Assembly: GCA_947503265.1 (NCBI GenBank)
Contig: CANNDC010000001.1
Span: 310,001-374,000 of the forward strand
Direction of reading: 5' to 3'
Origin: an uncultured Alteromonadaceae bacterium
Lineage (GTDB): Bacteria; Pseudomonadota; Gammaproteobacteria; Enterobacterales; Alteromonadaceae
Length of the DNA: 64,000 bases
Shown: positions 54,211 through 62,432 of the stretch, one piece after another
How the letters are laid out: each line of letters opens with the position of its first letter
How positions within the stretch are numbered: position 1 is the stretch's first letter
Translations under genes and position numbers: made by a program
The notes under the pieces: generated by a model
The model's input: the letters and a program-made list of their open reading frames with translations, nothing else
Database searches by the model: none
Told to the model about the DNA's origin: nothing

Positions 54211-54741
54211 TTATTGTGCTTGTTGATATGCCTGCGCTACCCATGCCATCAATTCATCATCTATCTCTTCTATTTTTGAAAGTTTTATGCGATGTGAGCA
54301 CATAGTACCGAAAGGTCCTGATGATTCCAGACGTCCCTCATGGGGAATATCATTCAATTTTAAGCCCAAATCGATGCGAGTTTTTGTAGTGGGTTGAATC
54401 AGGGCAAATTGACGCTTTACTCGAAAACTTACCGCGGCTTTCTTGGGGGCGACTTCAATGTTATTGCCCAACTTTTTAATTTCTGAAACAAGATAATCGT
54501 AAATCGGTTTTAAGCTTTCTTTGCCTTTATATTGGTTGCTGACCAAGTCATCTGCATCGGCTGAACCGGCATCGGTCTCGCGAAACTTCAAAGTAATGAA
54601 ATTAGCAAAGCCATGAGTGACGCCATGTTCACCTTTTAAATAAGCCATATACTCACCATGCTTGGTGAAAGATTTGTCGGCTAATAGGATCTTCCATTCG
54701 TCTAGGGTTTTTCCTGTTTTTTCTTTTAAATTTGCTTCCAT
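54211..54741 (-). CDS. DUF4287/DUF5655 domain protein
   Basis: 176 residues. The N-terminal ~60 residues (G-K-T-L-D-E-W and H-G-E-Y-M-A-Y-L-K-G-E-H-G-V-T-H-G-F-A-N) match DUF4287. The C-terminal ~100 residues (F-R-V-K-R-Q-F-A-L-I-Q-P and I-D-L-G-L-K-L) match DUF5655. The pair often occurs as one cytoplasmic protein with no assigned function. Confidence 0.75.
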   Translation of the reverse strand: MEANLKEKTGKTLDEWKILLADKSFTKHGEYMAYLKGEHGVTHGFANFITLKFRETDAGSADADDLVSNQYKGKESLKPIYDYLVSEIKKLGNNIEVAPKKAAVSFRVKRQFALIQPTTKTRIDLGLKLNDIPHEGRLESSGPFGTMCSHRIKLSKIEEIDDELMAWVAQAYQQAQ

Positions 54742-55022
54742 AATTATGCTCGTTGTATTTGATTGAGATAGTTCGCGTAAATTTTGATTAGGAAAGTATG
54801 CTAACTAGGTGTTTTTATTAGATGCAATCTAAGGCAGGTTAAACGCCCGCGAACGTTAAAGTAGAAATTGTAGTCGAGTCTGAAAGGTTTGCTAAAAAAT
54901 CCGTTGATGATTGATTTATATGCTCAACTGAGTCAACATAAAATGTATAAAAAACAAACACTCATGTAAGGGTGTAAAAAAATACTCCTGCATCTCTGTG
55001 CAGCAAAATTACTAGGAATAGT

Positions 55023-57170
55023 ATGTTTAAGACTTTCTTGTCTGAGCTTCGTCGACGAAACGTATTACCTACAGTAGTGCCTTACGTAGGCCTAATTTGG
55101 TTAGTGCTGCAAGTTATCTCAGTTATCCAACCCATGCTGAATCTATCTCCTCTGGTGGGAACGTTTACGGCCATCACTTTGTTCGCTCTATTTCCAGTTG
55201 TTCTTTATTTATCTTGGTACTTTAACTTTACTTTGCATGGCCTAGAGCCAATTGGTGATGCAGAAAGTGGTGAAATCAGCAAGTTTGGAGCAGGAAAATG
55301 GTTGGTAATCTTAGTGATAATGTCTGGTTCTGGCGGAATGGGGTATCTATATTATGGTGAAGTTAAAGAAGAGCTAGTAAAGCGAAAGGAGGGGACGGTA
55401 CAAATTGCGAATGTCACCTCAATTGCCGTACTGCCTTTCAGAGATCAAAGTCCAGACCAAGATCAAAGCTTTATTACCAAAGGGATAACCGAAGAATTAA
55501 CGGCATTGCTAGGTAAATCCAGTAATTTGAAAGTTGCCGCAGCAAGTTCCGCGTTTGCGCTGATGGATCAAAATCTTACTCCCATGGACATAGGTAGACG
55601 TCTACAAGTAGATACTTTGGTAACTGGCAGTCTACGGGTCACCGGCAATCAATTAAAAATTCGCACAGAATTAATCGACAGCAAAAGTGGCATGACCCTG
55701 TGGACCGAAAGCTTTTCCCGAGAGTTTAAAGATATATTTGCTGTAGAAGAAGAAATAGGACGCTCTATCGTAAATTTACTCGAGGATCGCTACTTAGAAA
55801 AAGGCCAGATAACCAGTGCGGCGAAAACGGCTACCACAGATGCCTATATAATGTATTTAAAAGGTAGAGAGCAGTATCGTATTCAAACCACAGAATCCAT
55901 TAAAACAGCAAGGGATTTCTTCGAACAAGCAATTGCCTTAGATCCTGAGTATGTTTCAGCCTATGTAGCCTTAGCCGATACCATAATACTGCTCGAAAAA
56001 GGCCAAAGTCGATTTGGGGTGTTAGACACTGATATTGCTATTGCGTTAGCGGATCAACAACTCGCTAAAGCGTTTGTCAGAGATCAAACTAATGCCCGTG
56101 CCTATGCAATTCAGGGTAAGTTGTTTGAATTAAAACAGGACTTTGATGCAGCTATTTCAAGTCTTGATAAAGCCATTTCAATCAATCCTAGCTTAGCCGT
56201 TGCACATATGTGGAGATTTACAGTAACTCGGCAAGCTAGTAGGCATTCTGAAGCATTGGAGTCTATAAAAAAAGCAGTGGAATTGGACCCCATTTCGATC
56301 ACTAACCTTTATAACTTGGGGCTCGCCTATTCACTCAGAGGAAAGTTTGAGCTAGCAGAAGAATTGTTTCAGAGACTAAATCGAGAGTTTCCTGAATCAC
56401 CAATAGGCTACTCTGGACTGGCTAACAATTATTACTTGCAAGGACAATTATCTGAAAGTGCTCAACAATGGCAGTCTGCCTATAATCTGTCTTCTGATAA
56501 TCAAAATTATTTATATGGGTTTCTAGACACGTTAATAGCCCTGCGAATGCCAGAGAAAGTCCGCTCACTAACTGATGATCCGTCATTTGAACCAAGTCTA
56601 CTGATATTTGAAGAAAAGTTTGATGCGCTCTTTAAAATGATGGACTTTCAACTCAAAGCAAACCCTGAAGATCCTTGGTTGATGTTTGAGGCAGGGTGGT
56701 ATGAGTTGTTATATGGAAATTCTGAGCGCGGTACAGAGTTATTGTTGCAATCGTATGGGTATTTTAGTCAAGAGGACTTGTTTGCTATGCCCATGTGCAG
56801 TCCGGGTATAGAGATAGCTTGGGCGCTGCAAACGACAGATAAGCTAGATGAAGCTACAAAGATGATTGATCGGTGTTCCGCTCAACAAAAGATTGCGGAA
56901 GAAAGTGATATTTCGGATAGCTTTGTGGATCACTTAGGTGCACGAATTGCAGCTCTAAAAGCAAATTATCCGATGACAGAGCAAATGCTAGATAAGGCGT
57001 TTAAAAATGGCTGGCGAGAATGGTGGACGTCAAAAGACCCTATTTTAAGAGAAGTTCAGGATTCCCCAGAACTCAACTCGTTGTTTGAAAAAATCGACAG
57101 CGAGTTGAGAAGTGAGAAACAAAAGTTAGAGCAGTTTTTTGCGAACTCTGAAGCCGATCAAACTAATTAG
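55023..57170 (+). CDS. Membrane TPR protein with FlgO/TolB-N-like domain
   Basis: 715 residues. It starts F-L-S-E-L-R-R-R-N-V-L, followed by two close membrane helices at about 20-65 and a third at about 90-110. The next domain opens S-I-A-V-L-P-F-R-D-Q-S-P and includes G-I-T-E-E-L-T-A-L-L and G-S-L-R-V-T-G-N-Q-L-K-I-R, the same domain seen in the CadC-like regulator at 22.7-24.9 kb. TPRs fill about 275-700. It has no DNA-binding domain, so a sensory or scaffold function is more likely. The 3' end overlaps the convergent PEP-CTERM gene by 45 bp. Confidence 0.8.
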   Translation: MFKTFLSELRRRNVLPTVVPYVGLIWLVLQVISVIQPMLNLSPLVGTFTAITLFALFPVVLYLSWYFNFTLHGLEPIGDAESGEISKFGAGKWLVILVIMSGSGGMGYLYYGEVKEELVKRKEGTVQIANVTSIAVLPFRDQSPDQDQSFITKGITEELTALLGKSSNLKVAAASSAFALMDQNLTPMDIGRRLQVDTLVTGSLRVTGNQLKIRTELIDSKSGMTLWTESFSREFKDIFAVEEEIGRSIVNLLEDRYLEKGQITSAAKTATTDAYIMYLKGREQYRIQTTESIKTARDFFEQAIALDPEYVSAYVALADTIILLEKGQSRFGVLDTDIAIALADQQLAKAFVRDQTNARAYAIQGKLFELKQDFDAAISSLDKAISINPSLAVAHMWRFTVTRQASRHSEALESIKKAVELDPISITNLYNLGLAYSLRGKFELAEELFQRLNREFPESPIGYSGLANNYYLQGQLSESAQQWQSAYNLSSDNQNYLYGFLDTLIALRMPEKVRSLTDDPSFEPSLLIFEEKFDALFKMMDFQLKANPEDPWLMFEAGWYELLYGNSERGTELLLQSYGYFSQEDLFAMPMCSPGIEIAWALQTTDKLDEATKMIDRCSAQQKIAEESDISDSFVDHLGARIAALKANYPMTEQMLDKAFKNGWREWWTSKDPILREVQDSPELNSLFEKIDSELRSEKQKLEQFFANSEADQTN

Positions 57171-57950
57171 AAACAGCCCGAGCATTGCAGGTTCGCTAAC
57201 GGGAACTCGTGGTGCAGAACCCGGAAGTATGACCAGTCTTTCCTTATAGGCTGAGCTAAATGAAAGTGTGTCACTGCCAAAGAAGTCCCGCAGACGACAT
57301 TCGACGACACCTGGCGTTACTTCCTCACAGTCTTGATCACCTAAACTGTCACCCTGAGCGCGATAAAACGTGCTATCTGGCCCCGAGAAAAAAGTAATAT
57401 CTAGATCGATTAAATACTCTCCAGGCACCAGTGCTGGAGGCATTAGTGTATCTAGCAACACTTGGTTGCCTACAATAGAGTTGATGCTATCGTTGATGAT
57501 AATGTCACTGAAACCGGCCCGAGATAGTGTCCAGGTAACATCTGCGCCAGCAGCCATATCGAATAATCCTCGGCCAAAACCACTAAATTCGAGTTTGCTA
57601 TCATTTTCGTAAAACTCGTAATAACAAGGTTCATCCACAAAACCTTCAAACTGAATCGCCGCATTTAAATCATCTAAGCTTCCAAATAAGGCTTCACACT
57701 CTTCTGGTGTTGATATTAATTCATCTGAGCCTGAATTAAATCGGTTTTCCTGAATGGGTACATAGCCCGGCTCCAGTCCAACCGAATTTCTAAAACCATC
57801 ATCGACTAAAGTGTATATAGTATTGCTTGAATCTAAATGAGTTCCTCTTCCACCACCGCGAATTAGCCTTGCATCAGCAAAAGCATGGAAAAGAAATAAA
57901 ACAAAGGCAAATGAGTAGATAAACAGCGTACGTGTCGTGATTGAAAACAT
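57126..57950 (-). CDS. PEP-CTERM sorting-signal protein
   Basis: 274 residues. Signal peptide at about 1-27 (ends A-F-A-D-A). The mature region is beta-rich, with no recognised domain and few Cys (F-V-D-E-P-C-Y-Y, E-E-C-E-A-L-F, E-C-R-L-R). The C-terminus V-S-E-P-A-M-L-G-L-F-L-I-S-L-I-G-F plus R-V-R-K-K is a clear PEP-CTERM tripartite signal, so the protein should be processed by an exosortase encoded elsewhere and delivered to the cell surface or matrix. Confidence 0.8.
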   Translation of the reverse strand: MFSITTRTLFIYSFAFVLFLFHAFADARLIRGGGRGTHLDSSNTIYTLVDDGFRNSVGLEPGYVPIQENRFNSGSDELISTPEECEALFGSLDDLNAAIQFEGFVDEPCYYEFYENDSKLEFSGFGRGLFDMAAGADVTWTLSRAGFSDIIINDSINSIVGNQVLLDTLMPPALVPGEYLIDLDITFFSGPDSTFYRAQGDSLGDQDCEEVTPGVVECRLRDFFGSDTLSFSSAYKERLVILPGSAPRVPVSEPAMLGLFLISLIGFRVRKKLL

Positions 57951-58188
57951 AGGATTTTCTTAATATTTATTATTGTTCAAAAATTGACGCATAAATCATG
58001 CCTTGAGAAAAAACTGGTTAAAAAACAAACGTTAAAGATTGTGCGCAAAAACACCTTTTCGAAAAGTGTAAAAATATCAGACAGTTATAGGAAGGATATT
58101 TTAAAAAGTAAATTTATTTTTGGTGCTTTAAACCTTTCTGATTTAACCTGCGACTAACCTTTCAACACAAACAAAAACGAACTTTGAT

Positions 58189-58755
58189 TTGAATACACAA
58201 GGAAACATTGTATCTGCTGAGAGTGCATTCGCTCAAAAGAGTGAAATGGATTTGATTAAAGCAGTACAAGAAGGCGATAAAAAGGCGTACCAGAAGCTTT
58301 ACCAAACTTATATTGGTCAAGTGTATGGATTGTGCTTCCGCCTGACCAGTGACAAATCGTTAGCAGAGGATGCAGCACAGGAAGTGTTTATTCAATTGTG
58401 GCGGAAAATCGGTAATTTTAAAGGCGACAGTAAGTTTTCGACCTGGTTACACACAGTGACGTCAAACATCACTATTTCATACCTCCGAAAACAACGAGGT
58501 TGGGTGCAAAGAATGTTCAACATTGAAGACTCTGAAGCGATGAATTTTTCAGCCGATCAAGGAACCGATTTGAGTGAGCTTGAGGCCCATGTGGCTCGAT
58601 TACCGGAGAGAGCTCGAATCGTGTTTGTGTTGCATGCAATTGAAGGTTATCGCCATGAAGACATAGCCGACATGATGAAAATGGCAGTTGGCTCCAGTAA
58701 AGCACAATTCCACCGTGCCAAGCAGTTATTGAAGGAGTGGATGGGATATGAGTAA
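58189..58755 (+). CDS. ECF-type RNA polymerase sigma factor
   Basis: Up to 188 residues from a TTG at 58189. ATG 58246 gives 169 residues starting M-D-L-I-K-A-V-Q-E-G-D, which also fits the family; the start is uncertain. Region 2 has A-E-D-A-A-Q-E-V-F-I-Q-L-W and F-S-T-W-L-H-T-V; region 4 has L-P-E-R-A-R-I-V-F-V-L-H and E-G-Y-R-H-E-D-I-A. The stop overlaps the anti-sigma start by 8 bp. First gene of a three-gene unit. Confidence 0.9.
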   Translation: MNTQGNIVSAESAFAQKSEMDLIKAVQEGDKKAYQKLYQTYIGQVYGLCFRLTSDKSLAEDAAQEVFIQLWRKIGNFKGDSKFSTWLHTVTSNITISYLRKQRGWVQRMFNIEDSEAMNFSADQGTDLSELEAHVARLPERARIVFVLHAIEGYRHEDIADMMKMAVGSSKAQFHRAKQLLKEWMGYE

Positions 58756-59245
58756 CAACGAATTTGAAAAAGAGTTAAGGGCCCAGATAGATGCCCTTGA
58801 AAAGCAAAAACAGCCTGAACGAGATTTGTGGTCAGGTATTGAAATCACCTTGTCGAAGGAACAGCAAGAAACAAGGGAAACGCCGAATAAGCAAAGAACG
58901 AAGGTGTTTGCATTAGCTGCGTCTATGGCGTTTGTCGGAATATTAAGTTGGTTTGGTTTGAATCAGTCAACACCCAATTTTAACGGACAAGACTTGGTAG
59001 CTGCGTTGTCGAGTCAGCATCAGCAGCAGAAAAATGCACTTTTGGTGAAGTTTCAGGATCAACCTGCATTGACTGAAAACTGGCAAAGCCAACTGACAGA
59101 ATTAGATGAAGCTGCTGTCGCCATCAAAGCAGCTTTAAAACAGGATCCGAATAATATGGCGTTGTTGAAAATGTTGCAGAGAGTGCATCAACAACAAATT
59201 GACTTGATTGAACGGGTGCACTCACCCAAATGGCAACAAATTTAA
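58748..59245 (+). CDS. Predicted membrane anti-sigma factor
   Basis: 165 residues. A charged cytoplasmic N-terminus (about 1-52) is followed by one membrane helix (V-F-A-L-A-A-S-M-A-F-V-G-I-L-S-W-F) and a helical, Gln-rich periplasmic part. No zinc-binding motif. The 8-bp overlap with the ECF gene and this topology support an anti-sigma role. Confidence 0.65.
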   Translation: MSNNEFEKELRAQIDALEKQKQPERDLWSGIEITLSKEQQETRETPNKQRTKVFALAASMAFVGILSWFGLNQSTPNFNGQDLVAALSSQHQQQKNALLVKFQDQPALTENWQSQLTELDEAAVAIKAALKQDPNNMALLKMLQRVHQQQIDLIERVHSPKWQQI

Positions 59246-59304
59246 TGTGCTTCGGCGCGTAAAGGCGCTGGAAAACTAGAAATATATTAGTAAGGAACAA
59301 TGAA

Positions 59305-60255
59305 ATGAAACAGGTAATGCTAGGTATCAGCTTGTGTTTGCTAAGCTCGTTAGCACTGGCAGGCGAGAAAGTAGATAAGACCATCAAGGCCGATAAAGAT
59401 GGTTATGTCGAAATTGAACACATGGGGGGAGTCGCAAGCATCAAAGGCTGGTCTCGCAACGAAGTTAGGGTTGTTGGTGAGCTAGGTGAGCGCACTGAAA
59501 AGTTTATTTTTGAACGCGATGGCAATGAAGTCGTTATCAAAGTTAAAGTGAAGAGCAACCGCAGAAGTTGGAATTGGGATTCTGGAGATGGCGATGACTT
59601 AGAAATTTTTGTTCCGCGAAATAGCCAAGTTAACTACACCTCAACCAATGCTGACGTTGAAGCGGTTGATATTCTCGGCAGCGCAGACATTGATACCGTC
59701 AATGGTGATATTGATGTTGCAGATCTGAAAGGGCGTATAAGAATTGAAGCGGTCAATGGTGATATTACTGCTAGCAATCTCGAAGGCGACATTAAAATCG
59801 AAACCGTCAATGGTGATATTATAGACAGAGGCTCGCGCTCGTCTGAATCAGTTTATGGGTCGGTAAACGGTGACATTAGTGTAAACACCGACACTCAGGA
59901 AGTGAATGTTGAAACTGTTAATGGCGATATCGAACTGGAATTGCAAAAAATCGAGCTGCTGTCTCTCGGTACCGTAAACGGTGAGATAGATGCAAGAATG
60001 GAACTCGCAAAAAACGGTGACGTTCGCGCAAACTCTGTGGGTGGTGGAATCAATCTGTATTTTCAAAATGATGTTTCTGCAAGGTTTGATCTGAATGCAC
60101 ATGCAGGCGGTAATATCGTCAACAAGATATCAGATCATCGAGTAAAAAAAGCCAAGTATGGCCCGAGTCGCTTGTTGGAGTTTTCGCTAAATGGCGGAAA
60201 TGCCAAAGTGAATGTATCAACGGTAAGCGGTCGGATTCGAATCGATAACAAATAA
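59305..60255 (+). CDS. Exported DUF4097 beta-helix-like repeat protein
   Basis: 316 residues. Signal peptide at about 1-20 (S-S-L-A-L-A-G). From about 105 on, short repeats of about 18-20 residues carry V-N-G-D-I (five or more copies, for example D-T-V-N-G-D-I-D-V and E-T-V-N-G-D-I-E-L), the DUF4097 pattern expected to form a right-handed beta-helix. It lies 59 bp after the anti-sigma gene and may be the sigma factor's target or signal-transducing partner. Confidence 0.8.
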   Translation: MKQVMLGISLCLLSSLALAGEKVDKTIKADKDGYVEIEHMGGVASIKGWSRNEVRVVGELGERTEKFIFERDGNEVVIKVKVKSNRRSWNWDSGDGDDLEIFVPRNSQVNYTSTNADVEAVDILGSADIDTVNGDIDVADLKGRIRIEAVNGDITASNLEGDIKIETVNGDIIDRGSRSSESVYGSVNGDISVNTDTQEVNVETVNGDIELELQKIELLSLGTVNGEIDARMELAKNGDVRANSVGGGINLYFQNDVSARFDLNAHAGGNIVNKISDHRVKKAKYGPSRLLEFSLNGGNAKVNVSTVSGRIRIDNK

Positions 60256-60816
60256 TCTCCCTGAGTGAGTAGGTTTGGTATTTGCCTGCTCACTCTTTTT
60301 TCTGTTCAGCTCACTCTTTTTATGCATCATTCCGTTTTGAAACAATCTGCTTATGCACAAAACACAAAACACAAAACACAAAACACAAAACACAAAACAC
60401 AAAACACAAAACACAAAACACAAAACACAAAGCACAAAGACAAAGACAAAGCACCGTACACAAAGCCAAAATTTACATTATCGCTACTTTGAAAATGAGA
60501 CTGAATTAATTCATCAACATGCGTCGTTTTAGTCTAGGGCTATTGGCTACAAGCAGTGCTCATGAAAACTGTGTCGTTCGGCATTAAAATGGTTATAGTC
60601 AGAAACAAGTATTAAAAATTAAAACAGTTGCGTTTAGTGCGACCAAGTTTCAAAACACATCGTGGTAAGACTTTGAATCCCATTAGCAAAATTATTGTTG
60701 ATTACATATCTTGAATAATTGCCAAAACTAGTTGCGTCTTTAACTTTAAGCCGCCACAAAAATCCAGCATAATACTCGGCTGAAAACTAGAAAATCATCA
60801 CAAGACGATAAATAAA
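60256..60816. other. 561-bp gap upstream of dnaB with a simple repeat
   Basis: No supported gene. The left part carries the 7-bp repeat array annotated separately; its apparent reading frames are low-complexity artefacts. A weak -10-like CATAAT lies at 60768-60773, about 45 bp before the dnaB start. dnaB therefore seems to have its own promoter here. Confidence 0.5.
60356..60451. repeat. Heptanucleotide CACAAAA tandem array
   Basis: Ten perfect CACAAAA units (60356-60425), two CACAAAG units (60426-60439), then two ACAAAG hexamers. Such slippage-prone arrays vary between strains. It lies about 100 bp after the DUF4097 gene stop, outside any coding region. Confidence 0.93.
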
Positions 60817-62205
60817 ATGAAAGCGGCTCCTGACAAATTTTCCGACGATAAAATCGAAAAGCTTAAAATCCCTCCCCATTCGATGGAGGCAGAGCAATCG
60901 GTGTTGGGAAGTATGCTTATTGCACCTGATTCATGGGACAAGGTCGCCGAAATCGTTATTGAAGAAGATTTTTACAATCGCTCCCATCGTACTATTTATC
61001 GCGGCATAATTCGGTTGCTGCAGGCAAACAAACCCGTCGACATCATTACAGTATCAGAAGAGTTAGAAAGTCATGATGAACTTGAAGAAGCGGGTGGATT
61101 CACCTACTTAGGGGAATTAGCACAAAACACGCCAAGTGCAGGGAACGTAGTCGCTTACGCTGAAATCGTCAAAGAACGCGCTGTAACGCGCGAACTTATT
61201 GGTGTTGCGCACAATATTGCCGATGTAGGTTATAACCCAGAAGGTCGAGACAGTAGTGAGATCCTGGATCTTGCGGAAACTCAAGTTTTTGAGATAGCAG
61301 AAAAGCGCACAGGCGCCAATGAAGGTCCAAAAGACGTCGAGTCAGTGTTGGGCAAAACCATTGACCGCTTAGAAGCCTTGATCAAAACCAATAAAGAAGT
61401 CACCGGGGTTTCTACCGGTTATACCGACTTAGACAAAAAAACCAGTGGATTACAGCCTTCAGATTTAATAATAGTCGCGGCTAGGCCTTCGATGGGAAAA
61501 ACCACGTTTGCCATGAACCTGTGCGAAAACGCCATGTTGCTAGAAGATAAACCCGTGCTCGTTTTTTCACTGGAAATGCCCGCAGAGCAGATCATGATGA
61601 GAATGTTAGCTTCTCTTAGTCGGGTGGACCAAACTAAAATCCGTACTGCTCAGCTAGATGATGAAGACTGGGCTCGCATGTCAAACACCATGGCGATGTT
61701 AAAAAACAAGGATAATTTGTTTGTTGATGATTCATCAGGACTAACCCCAATGGAAGTCCGTACACGTGCCAGAAAATTAGCGCGTGAGCGAGGCGGGATC
61801 AGTCTAATTATGGTGGACTACTTGCAGTTGATGCGTGTTCCTTCACTTTCTGAAAATCGTACATTGGAAATTGCTGAAATTTCTCGTTCGTTAAAAGCAT
61901 TGGCAAAGGAACTAGAAGTCCCTGTAGTGGCATTATCACAACTTAACCGTGGTTTGGAGCAACGTGCGGACAAACGTCCTATCAACTCTGACTTGCGTGA
62001 ATCCGGATCAATAGAGCAAGACGCCGACTTAATTATGTTTATCTATCGAGATGAAGTTTATAACGAAAACACTGAGTTAAAAGGTGTATCAGAAATCATT
62101 TTGGGTAAGCAACGTAACGGTCCCATCGGGACTGTCAGATTGACTTTTCAAGGGCAGTATTCACGCTTCGACAACTACGCTGGCCCAGCATACTCTGACG
62201 AATAA
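60817..62205 (+). CDS. dnaB: Replicative DNA helicase DnaB
   Basis: 462 residues. The N-terminal helical domain begins P-P-H-S-M-E-A-E-Q-S-V-L-G-S-M. The RecA-like helicase domain has Walker A A-R-P-S-M-G-K-T-T-F, M-V-D-Y-L-Q-L-M (Walker B) and L-R-E-S-G-S-I-E-Q-D-A-D (arginine-finger region). No intein. The hexameric 5'-3' helicase of the replication fork. It usually sits just after rplI in relatives, whereas here 9 kb of other genes intervene. Confidence 0.98.
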   Translation: MKAAPDKFSDDKIEKLKIPPHSMEAEQSVLGSMLIAPDSWDKVAEIVIEEDFYNRSHRTIYRGIIRLLQANKPVDIITVSEELESHDELEEAGGFTYLGELAQNTPSAGNVVAYAEIVKERAVTRELIGVAHNIADVGYNPEGRDSSEILDLAETQVFEIAEKRTGANEGPKDVESVLGKTIDRLEALIKTNKEVTGVSTGYTDLDKKTSGLQPSDLIIVAARPSMGKTTFAMNLCENAMLLEDKPVLVFSLEMPAEQIMMRMLASLSRVDQTKIRTAQLDDEDWARMSNTMAMLKNKDNLFVDDSSGLTPMEVRTRARKLARERGGISLIMVDYLQLMRVPSLSENRTLEIAEISRSLKALAKELEVPVVALSQLNRGLEQRADKRPINSDLRESGSIEQDADLIMFIYRDEVYNENTELKGVSEIILGKQRNGPIGTVRLTFQGQYSRFDNYAGPAYSDE

Positions 62206-62335
62206 TTAACTTGAACTCTCGACAAGCCACGCTTGATAACTGTGGCGTAAGTCGAGTGATAGTCACTTTACATATTGAAACATAAACTAAGCTTGTTAGT
62301 CACGAGATTCAATATGGATTAATTAGCAGATAAAA

Positions 62336-62384
62336 AAACACCCTTGACATAATTGGCTTTTCACCAATCGCACCAAGGGTGTTT
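62336..62384 (-). terminator. Rho-independent terminator for the OmpA-like gene
   Basis: Outer stem AAACACCCTTG / CAAGGGTGTTT (11 bp) encloses an inner ATTGG / CCAAT hairpin. On the minus strand it is followed by a T7 tract. A second perfect hairpin TAGGGTC / GACCCTA lies at 62384-62401, between it and the gene. Confidence 0.85.
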
Positions 62385-62432
62385 AGGGTCAACAGACCCT
62401 AGTGTATTAAGACTGAAAAACTAAGCCAAGGC

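Noticed and set aside
60217..60509. Several reading frames of 72-75 residues made of repeated Cys/Phe/Val or Lys/His/Thr/Gln units
   Set aside because: They are translations of the CACAAAA simple repeat, with no ribosome binding site or normal composition.
60518..60586. Short frame starting MRRFSLGLLATSS
   Set aside because: Only 22 codons, no ribosome binding site, and stops right after a signal-like start; treated as chance.
62218..62256. Hairpin after dnaB (CTCGAC / GTCGAG)
   Set aside because: Large loop, interrupted stem and no T tract; not called as a terminator.
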